A stretch of 64,000 bases of DNA from Uranotaenia lowii. Its lineage: Eukaryota > Arthropoda > Insecta > Diptera > Culicidae. Below are positions 56,346 to 64,000 of the stretch, in pieces. The position numbers and the translations under genes were made by a program. The stretch spans positions 239,630,750 through 239,694,749 of the forward strand of contig NC_073693.1 of the NCBI RefSeq assembly GCF_029784155.1. Reading direction: 5' to 3'. A model generated the notes under the pieces. That model searched no databases and was not told the DNA's origin. It saw only the letters and a program-made list of their open reading frames with translations. Every line of letters begins with the position of its first letter. Positions within the stretch are counted from its first letter, which is position 1.

Positions 56346-56761
56346 ACTTAGATTTTCATTCATCAAAATTAAAAATTTTGAACCTTAACTTCTGTAATAT
56401 CCCTTAACCGTAGTTGCCGATCATGTGCTTCACTCCAATGCATGATTCGAACTTTATGGACAATTTTGACAGTGTTTGCATACCTTTCCATTACTCAGGC
56501 ATAGAAATTTATTGAATAAAGCTTGCTTCATTTAGAATTGGTACAAAAACAATTGCCTGTACTTCAATTATTTATTATTGGATTCCAGATCTTTTTCATA
56601 CAAATGTAGCATTTTCTTCATACTATTAAGTAAAAATACGGATGTTATTATTTTTCAAGGGTTCGAAGGAATTCTAGAATTTTTCCTGTAACACGGCTCA
56701 TTAAGCGGTTAAGGTTTTTCAGAACAAACTGGACCCCTTTCTCTGTATATCATTCTTGAAT
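56346..56761. other. AT-rich spacer
   Basis: No feature recognised over ~400 bp between the coding-like remnant and the mariner-relative pseudogene. Confidence 0.4.
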
Positions 56762-58457
56762 GTTTTTGCTGTAATGGCAGCTTGCCAAATCCGGCCAAAA
56801 CATCACGGGATGGTCGTGGGATCAAATGAACGACGAAATTCATTTTTAGAGAAACTCTTTTCTGTATACAGTCACTTAACGTATCAATTCACCACAAAAT
56901 GCTTGTTTATTTGGTTGTTAGTTGACCAAATATCAAGCTTTGCATGAATTTCAGTCATTAAATGCTTCCTCTTTGAGTTCAAATGTTTTTTTTTATTGTC
57001 AGTGTTGTTAAAAAATATCAGTATTTACCGAAACACTCAACGTTTTTCAAAACCACAATTATGGGTCAAAATTTTAGCCCGTAACAATTATTAGTCAAAT
57101 TGCTCACAATTATTAGTCATATAGAAGTCCATGGCAACACCCGAATATCAACATGGAAATCATCGCGTTTCTGGCAAACATTCAGGGGCATTTGGGTCGA
57201 GCTATAGCAACCAAGAAATGTTTTGCTTTGCTAGCAAAAAAGTGACCCATGATTGTGTGAAATTAGGTGGATGTTGTAACAATTATGGGTCAATTTGATT
57301 TTGCAAATAATTTTAAAATTTCGTGTTTTATTCGCTCAGTGTCCTTTGGAAAACGTGAGCTCGTCTTTTTTGCTTATATGAGACCTATTTATTTTGTTGG
57401 AATTTTTCAAATACCCGCATAAGGGGCTTAACGGTTTAAGATGATTATAACATTGGAAATTTTTGCGATAGTTCAACACGATTAGTTTAACGTATGATAA
57501 AAACTATTCTAACAGCAATTTTACTGGTATCAAGCGCACACATAATGTTTTTAATGCATTTTTATGATATTATCGATAAACTAAAAATAGTAGTATGAAA
57601 AAATTTCAACTAGTTTAGTAGATATCAGTAGTTCAAATGGTCGGTGACTAATATTTGTGTGTGATCCATGATTGTGGGGGGACTGTAGTTCCGGCGCCAT
57701 TGTCTTATTTGTAACGAAAACTTTCGTTTTTTATTTTTGTCTTAGCTGCAAATGCCCTGCCAAATTATAAATTTTCGTGCAAATTTGTCTGCAAAAACAA
57801 ATTTATATTTAGCTGGAACATTCCTGAGATTTTCCTGAAGTCAGCAATGACATAGGTTTCATCGACCATCAGAAGACACCCGTCGAAGTTGGTCAGCACC
57901 TGGTCGTATAGCTTCCGAGTACGAATTTTGGCCACAGTATTCTGTTTTATGGTCCGATTTTGCTGTTTGCTAGCTCCATACGACTTGATTACTTCCCGGA
58001 GTCGAATTCTCCTCAAGGTACTATGGGCAGCACCGGATTTTCTGGCAAAATCACTGTCCAACAGATTGGAATTCCTCCCAATCGTCTTCAAAATCTTACC
58101 ACGCAGTTTCCGGTCGACAGTTCCACTCCGACGATTGGCTTAAGGCTTCTGGAGCTTTGTCAATGTTTTCTTATACCGTTTGAAAACGCGCCATACAGTA
58201 TTGCTGGGAAATTTCAACTGTTTACTTAGCCTAGATGCAGACCACAATGGATTTTCCAAGAAACTGTGCAGAATTTTTAACCTCCTTTCGGCTTCTATGT
58301 TTATTGTTTGCAAAGTACAGTCGATTTGAGGAATGTCGAAAAATACATACTTGGAGCGCACAAAATTCCCGACATGTGGGTGTCGAGAACTTCCAAATTC
58401 GTCCATCAGGAGCGCCACAATTTGACCAAAAGTTTGTTCCAATTCAAAGTGAAGCAA
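56762..58457 (-). pseudogene. DD37E-type transposase, third family, split by a MITE
   Basis: The minus strand shows an N-terminal part (RLKILHSFLENPLWSASRLS, VWRVFKRYKKTLTKLQKP, stop), then RRSGTVDRKLRGKILKTIGR, the first catalytic region CLLMVDETYVIADF to about 57765, an interruption by a TIR element, and finally MFWPDLASCHYSKNIQE with the second Asp at about 56780. Several stops and frame changes are present, and the third catalytic region is missing. It is related to the fragment at 1225 (shared SGT-DRKL block) and more distantly to copies A and B. Confidence 0.8.
56869..57685. mobile_element. TA-flanked TIR element inserted in the transposase pseudogene
   Basis: The 817-bp AT-rich unit begins cagtcacttaacg and ends gtggggggactg, with TA on both sides (56867-56868 and 57686-57687). 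It separates two collinear parts of the transposase. Internally it repeats phrases like gtgacccatgattgtg (about 57240) and attatgggtca (about 57058 and 57280). It has no coding capacity. Confidence 0.7.
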
Positions 58458-58484
58458 GCTTTAATCAACGATTTTGTCAGTTAT

Positions 58485-60690
58485 CGATTTGATAATGATT
58501 GCTTTTTTGCTTCTTCAAGTATGTGAATTCCTCCAATTCCATCTACTGTCCCGTTAGGGCAAACATTATTGCTTCAATGAAAAATCCCAAAGTTGCCAGA
58601 AAAATTTCGTCTCCTCCTTCCTCTTTCTCGTCTTCACGTCAGGCCGGCAAACAATCTGCATTTTCGCGGTCAGCCTCGGTCTAACTTTGGAATCACGTCA
58701 TGGTAATGCTCGAAGTGATTTCAACGTTACCTGGGCTGATTCAGCGACACAGGCTCGTTGTTTGACGTACTCAGAGGTGGTTTAAAATGGGTTGCCTGCT
58801 TCGGGTATAACTAATGGGATAAAACCAAGTCTCAACGAACGCACATGCGAAGGCTCTGGAAATTCCCAGAAATTGAATCAACATTTCTTCTTCATTTTCT
58901 GATCCTAACAATTTTGCTGATTCGGGGGAAATTACTGAAGAAAATTAAATTTTTTGCATCAAAATTTAATGGAAATTATGCAATTTATTTTGAAATCATA
59001 TTCTATGTTTGAAGTTTCCCAAACTTTTTTAATTACGCCATCTAAAATATTTTGGCTTTGCGATTCCCTCATGGTTCGAAATAGATTTTTAAATATTATG
59101 AATTGGAATGCTAGATCTTCTGTGGGGAAAATGCCTTTTCAAATGTAGCGGTGAACAAAAAAATAGTTTGAATGGAGATATACGAAAACCCATCAGAAAT
59201 AAGTCTAATTTTTTTTATTAAGTATTGGTGACTTTAATGCAAAACACCGATCTTGGAATAATATTTCATCAAATTCTAATGGGTTTTATTTTATTTAATG
59301 ACTGCTCTGCAGCTTATTATACTGTTAAATATCCTAATGGGCATACCTACTTGTTTGTCTTCAATTAGAAATTCCTTCACAATTGATTTGGTTCTAACGG
59401 ATTTAGGCGAGCATTGTAGTCAATTAGTTACTCATGTAGACTTCGATTCAGACCACCTTCCAGTAACTTTTTCTTTATCCCAAAGTCCCATTGAAAACCC
59501 TTCGAGAAATCAACATTTAACTTTCAAAAAGCTAACTGAAGGCGATATAGGATTACGTTCAATTAAAATTGAACGTAATTCAGATGTAAATGTTCCATTG
59601 AATTCAATAGAAGATAATGATTTGGCTGCATAACAAAAACAAAAATTTAAATAACCTTTGATCGAAGATGATATTCAGTTTTTGATACGACTGAAAAACT
59701 TTCGTCGACGCCAACGAACTAGAGATCCTTATTTGAAATTCATTCAATTTTGCAAAAGTTGTAGAAGACATAAAACCTTACTCAAAGCCATTTTGGACAC
59801 TAACTTAAGTTCCGAAAAAGCCTCAGAACCCAATTCCTACTTTGAAAGATGGAGATAAACTGCATTTAACTAATGCAGAAAAAGTTAAAAAAATAGCCCA
59901 TCAATTTTGAGTCTGCTTAAGATTTTAATTTAAACGTTGTAAGTCCAATTGATGCTCAAATTTTCCTTTAATTTGATAATATTCTTTCTAAGCAAAATGT
60001 ATTTGAATGTTCTTGCAAGACAAATATTGATGAACTTAAATTGATTTACAAATAATTTAAAAATATGAAAGCTCCAGGAGAAGATGGAATTTTTTACATT
60101 CTTATTAACAAGTTGACTGAAAGCACTTCAATTTTTTTTAGTCAAAATCTTCAATAAATGTTTTCACTTAGCTTATTTTCTCAATAAATGGATAAATTAT
60201 TTCACTAGCCGAGCCTTACAAGTAAGCTATAAAAATTCATGCTCTGAAAGGACACCCATTAGAGCTGGTGTCCCTCAGGGCAGTATACTTGGGCCAATTT
60301 TATACAATAATTTTACTTCTGATTTTCCTGATGTACCAGAAGGAAAAGGTAGAAGATTATTTGCTGGCGATACTTTGCTTTCAGCCAAAGGTCGGAACTT
60401 ACGGGTGGTACGCAGATTGCAACAAAATTTGCTGCAATTCCTTTTTGAATTACTTGAAAATGTGGAAAATTTCTCCGAACGCTTCTAAAACTCAACTTAT
60501 TTTATTTATACATAAGCCAAGAGCTGATTTTAAAACCTAATTAAAATCATTTCATAACTTTTTATGGAGTTTCATTAGAATGGTTTGATCAGGTGAAGTA
60601 CTCGGGACTCACATTTGATTGGGATCTTACTTTTAAAAATCGCATTGAAGATATTCAATCAAAATCTAAAATACGCTAAATATTTCTTTA
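58485..60690 (+). pseudogene. Decayed Juan-type (Jockey clade) LINE
   Basis: The plus strand carries collinear but frame-broken pieces: an ORF1-like Ser-rich start (KISSPPSSFSSSRQAGKQSA), then endonuclease pieces LNIMNWNARSSVGK, IGDFNAKHRSWN and IDLVLTDLGEHCSQLV with FDSDHLPVTFSLS, a linker, KAPGEDGI, RAGVPQGSILGPILYN, a catalytic box reading FAGDT, and YLKMWKISPNASKTQLI. The last blocks are typical of the mosquito Juan family. Large parts of ORF1 and the RT fingers are missing. The catalytic box has lost an Asp. The copy is old. Confidence 0.78.
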
Positions 60691-61198
60691 TGATAAACCC
60701 ACAGACAAACAGATAGGACACTCTGAAGGAATTGCGTTAAATTTTTCGCAAGAACTACTGTATTGCCATCTGTTGGCGACATTGCCTACCAATCAATTTC
60801 GATTTGAGAAATGGATCATGGTCACCTCTGACAATTTGGCGATTCAAGTCCGATTGTAAACAATAAATTTATCATTTGTTCGGAGGTATTGGATGGATTA
60901 TTCTTTTTTACAATCTTACAAAATTTTTTGTTTGTTTTAGATTTGTATGCGATAACTATTCTGCTGGTCACGAAGTACATACAATCGAATTCATCGAGTC
61001 AATCAAAGGTTTAAAAACGAGGATATGAACATGGAATGGCTGTTGCAAACGGAACTTTTACCAAAATGCACGTGAATCTGCACGTTATGGGAAGAAAATT
61101 GTAAATGTGAATACTCTGTATTTCAGAATAGGAAAGGTTTATTCTATTTCAGATTCCTATATTGTTACTTAATATCATTTTTTATCACCTCAGAATAG
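60691..61198. other. Spacer, no gene recognised
   Basis: Contains acagacaaacagatag near 60702 and an acceptor-like tttgttttag at about 60950, but no coding exon could be supported. Confidence 0.4.
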
Positions 61199-61215
61199 AC
61201 TTCCATAACCAATAT

Positions 61216-62172
61216 GTATGTATGTATGTATGTATGAAAACCCACCAGTGGCTGATAGGTCTTTCGACCCGAGGCGGTACGGGAAGTCTCGATCGCATAT
61301 TCAAATATTGTTCATGCTTAACTCATCAACAATAATTGCAGCACAACCAAGGGGTCCGTTACCACTGGCTTAGGTCAGGTTTGACTCATCTTACTCCCTT
61401 CAAACTGTTCGAAACAAATAAAGAATCCTGAAAAGGTACCTAAGTACCCTACCCATAATTCTAAATTTGACGAGATACTCCGGCTGGCTTGAACCCACAA
61501 TCCATTGTATATCAGTCTTCCGATCGTTTGATGTCCTGTCCAACCCCCCGCTGAACCCCATAATAGAGTTAAGCTATTTTGAACATATGAAAAAAAATAG
61601 TAACACTTTTTACATCTTACCTCTTTACTCTTTTTCATTTGAAAAGGATACTTGTCTTTACATCATAAAATTTTCCGAGAATATTTAAAAGGCAGGAATG
61701 GGCAATTCTACAACCAAATCCGTAAGTTGCCAACAATCGCTCTTCTTACACTTACCGGGGGTTGACCAAAGTGTGAAAGGGTTTGAGACATCAACTAGTG
61801 ACCAACAACACCCACATTGCGTGCAACAGCAATCGCTCAGCAACATTTGGGACCCTTAAAAGTTCCACGAGGTCCGAAATTAAAGAATCGGCACCACCAT
61901 TGCCACCCGGTTCACCACGTGCGATCCTCGAGCCCTAAGACATCCCGCAGCAGCAGTTCCTATTGGCCGGCCACCTCATCGAGAACACACTACACGGTGT
62001 TTTGTTGACGTCGTGGTAATCGCTTCGGGCGTTCTTGAAAACACACTTAGAATCTCCAACATCTGAACAAATTTTCAGCACAAATGACAATAAAAATATT
62101 TTTTCTCCGAAAGTTAAAATTGGCAGCGAAAAAAAATCACACCCGTCGTTCACGGCCGCAGCCTTCTCAGTC
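61216..62172 (-). mobile_element. Retroposed segment with 17-bp TSD and (CATA)n tail
   Basis: The 957-bp unit is bounded by two identical copies of acttccataaccaatat (61199-61215 and 62173-62189). Read on the minus strand it ends in a catacatacatac tail at 61216-61236, next to the duplication, as LINE-mediated insertions do. The part near the tail (61240-61560) resembles a LINE/SINE 3' end. The upstream part (61750-62170) is GC-richer and locally open for translation, but I found no intact ORF or known protein. Confidence 0.75.
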
Positions 62173-62288
62173 ACTTCCATAACCAATATACTCCTAAATT
62201 CAATATCTATTGTAGAAACTAAACGGAATTATAAATTGATGAGAATAGCTACGAAATAAAGAATACTAATTTCATTCAACATGATTTT

Positions 62289-62294
62289 TTTATT
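62289..62294 (-). terminator. Poly(A) signal AATAAA downstream of the unknown ORF
   Basis: Canonical hexamer on the minus strand, 105 bp after the TAA at 62399. Confidence 0.45.
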
Positions 62295-62398
62295 GGAATC
62301 TATAATAAAAAAGAAACAATTCACTCTCGGGTTCTGCTTCAACACCGGTTATCCTCGGTTCACCCTCTTAGTTACCAGTTAAATTCTTTTGGGTAAAC

Positions 62399-62788
62399 TT
62401 ACAGCTTACATTTCATAGTCTCAGGATGAGAACAGGAATTTCGAACGAGTAGAAGTTTCCACACTTTGAGCGGGAATGATGGAGTTGTTCCGATTTCACA
62501 GGACTGATCAATTTGCCAATCAATACTTGCATCGAAATGCATATGAGTTGTCACTTTAACTTCACAACCTTTAAGGAATATCTCATATGACCCTTCTTCC
62601 ATCCAAGAGGTTTCGGAACTCAAAGTTATCGAAAATGTCGGGAAAAAGCTACAGTACAATTTTTTCTTAACACTTTGACGGACAGTTGCGTCTATAGCCG
62701 TCAAGTTCAAGTTCACTATGTGACATGACGGCAATAGCCGTCCAATACGAAACGGTCGTTTTAAGACACTGCGGCTGTAGCAGCACAA
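62399..62788 (-). CDS. Unrecognised ORF, possible C-terminal exon
   Basis: The 3' ~90 codons (62667 to the stop) read LYCSFFPTFSITLSSETSWM, EEGSYEIFLKGCEVKVTTHM and SCEIGTTPSFPLKVWKLLLV, ending NSCSHPETMKCKL. The composition is that of a real protein, with Cys residues suggesting an extracellular fold. An AATAAA is located 105 bp after the stop. The upstream ~40 codons come from a TTAA-flanked MITE. Without the MITE the frame continues upstream with NKVPLCSQIFFELKKK until a stop near 63023. I do not recognise the family; it may be the last exon of a gene or a pseudogene. Confidence 0.4.
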   Translation of the reverse strand: MCCYSRSVLKRPFRIGRLLPSCHIVNLNLTAIDATVRQSVKKKLYCSFFPTFSITLSSETSWMEEGSYEIFLKGCEVKVTTHMHFDASIDWQIDQSCEIGTTPSFPLKVWKLLLVRNSCSHPETMKCKL

Positions 62789-62971
62789 ATGTGCATTTAC
62801 CAGCGTACAAGTAGAAGGCTAGTGTCATGTTTTCGAAAAAAAATTTAGTAGGGAAGGTGTACCCTCCTCCGTCGTATCCCTCTGATTCGTCTTCTTCTAA
62901 TATTCTAAAAATTACAAAAACATATAGTGTCAATTTTCGAATTTCACTTGTTTCTACTGTCCGTCAACGTG
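62671..62971. mobile_element. piggyBac-like MITE, 301 bp, TTAA target
   Basis: Terminal inverted repeats cactttgacggacagt and cacgttgacggacagt (right end read in reverse) are flanked by TTAA on both sides (62667-62670 and 62972-62975), the target preference of piggyBac transposases. The interior has short gccgtc/gacggc repeats. No coding capacity. It is inserted in, or next to, the unknown minus-strand ORF. Confidence 0.85.
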
Positions 62972-63104
62972 TTAAGTTCAAAGAAAATTTGCGAACACAA
63001 AGGTACTTTGTTTATGTTGATTTTGAATTACATTGGAGACCATGTGGTGATATGGAAAAAACGGAAGGCTACCACGATCAAGAATCTTTTATTCGATAGC
63101 AGTG

Positions 63105-64000
63105 TACCGTAAAACGGGGTAACTATGATCGGCGGGGTAAATTTGACCAACAATAAACTTTTCCACATTATCATCAATAACTCGGTCTATAGTTGGAATT
63201 TTTCAAAACTGTTTTTTACGTTTGAAAGCCTATTAGTTGAGTATCAAATAGGCAAAATTTGGTTTGTATTTGAAATTTTTTTCTGTAAGTAAAAATCTAA
63301 TTTCCAAATCTTTAAATTTCTATTTTTTTCAAGGCTCGCAAACAAACAGCTCTTCTGATGATACCAAAAAGCATTTAGAAGCAAACGGGTTGTTTAATGT
63401 GAAAGAAAATCTTTTTTTCTATGTATATGAGTAATTATAATGCTACTTTTATAGTCAATTAATGATAAATTTTTGATATTCAAAAAATAAGGTCATTTTC
63501 CAAGAGTAAGCCCGTATTGGACAAATGAATAGGAACCTAATAAAATCGTTTACTTTGAAGGAAAAATGAAAATGGAAATAGCGGGAGGGCCTCGGGGAAT
63601 GTGTGAAGGTAAAATTTTATTTGTATTTTGAAGCTCAAACTATTTAGCAATTATCATAGTTTTTGCCCCTAAATGTAGGCTTCTTTTTTCGATTATAAAT
63701 ATTTTTAAAATTAAACGTTAGAAATCAATGTTAAATTGATTAAACAAGCATATGTAAATATTATGAAGATGTTTTGTATCCTTTATGATCAATAAAACTA
63801 GTTAAAACCGTCAGAAAAGAGACTGATCAATGTCACCCCAAAGCAACAAATTCTGAACAGAGACTAAAACGATTTTTAAATCAAACTTAAAGTAGTCTAA
63901 TAAATTTCTGCATCCATGTTTTACGTTCAGAGGAGTCCACTACTGGTTTTAAAAATATAAAACATGCCACATTTCCCTTAACAGAAAAAATTATCGAAAT
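63105..64000. repeat. TIR-type dispersed element, copy 4, runs off the window
   Basis: It begins taccgtaaaacggggtaact and repeats ggcggggtaaatttgacc 20 bp later. It aligns in reverse orientation with copies 1 and 2 over their whole visible length: cgtttgaaagcctatt, the gcaaacaaacagctcttctg block, gaaggtaaaattttatttgt, cccctaaatgtaggc, and near 63822 tgatcaatgtcacccc corresponding to an internal motif of copy 2. It is the most complete copy, though its far end lies beyond 64000. Confidence 0.8.

Overview
This is a transposon-dense eukaryotic nuclear window, almost certainly from a mosquito (Culicidae). The DNA is AT-rich. Host genes have short introns apart from one long TE-filled intron. The mobile elements (Juan/Jockey-, RTE-, I- and CR1/L2-type LINEs, DD37E-type mariner relatives, many TA-flanked TIR elements) are a typical culicine set. 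Three runs of exactly 500 N are scaffold gaps. I saw no rRNA, convincing tRNA, CRISPR or prokaryotic feature.

Host genes are few. (1) A six-exon DNAJB12/14-type J-domain gene lies on + (11700-20101); its joined exons give a clean 362-residue frame. (2) IFT56/TTC26 lies on - (29911 down to 28490), with its last ~120 residues in a gap. (3) A small secreted pacifastin-type protease-inhibitor gene lies on - (55302-54724), with a frameshift inside the cysteine domain. (4) An unrecognised - strand ORF (62788-62399) has a nearby poly(A) signal.

Region by region: 1-4535 holds a 9-bp minisatellite, two copies of a ~1-kb TIR family, a perfect 119-bp-arm palindrome and a mariner-relative fragment. 5036-11160 is a long LTR element with identical visible LTR sequence but no coding capacity. 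11161-20200 is the DNAJB gene, whose second intron carries an antisense 4.9-kb I-clade LINE with target-site duplication. 20900-26700 is a LINE cluster (RTE fragment, truncated I-clade copy with TSD, nearly intact RTE-type element, Jockey-type tail). 28490-29911 is IFT56. 30391-31673 and 48511-49746 are two copies of one DD37E-type transposon, each inactivated at the third catalytic residue. 35464-38322 has interleaved inverted repeats. 40487-45050 is a LINE with both ORFs intact. 46060-48440 is a fold-back structure enclosing a broken SmB (SNRPB) fragment. 52061-64000 holds a 160-bp satellite, more TIR elements, the pacifastin gene, a decayed Juan-type LINE, a retroposed segment with a 17-bp TSD and a TTAA-flanked MITE.

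The window does not encode a single pathway; it is host genes embedded in TEs. The features most worth following up are the recent non-coding LTR element, the fold-back element with captured SmB sequence, the perfect palindrome, the interleaved TIRs and the frameshifted pacifastin gene.
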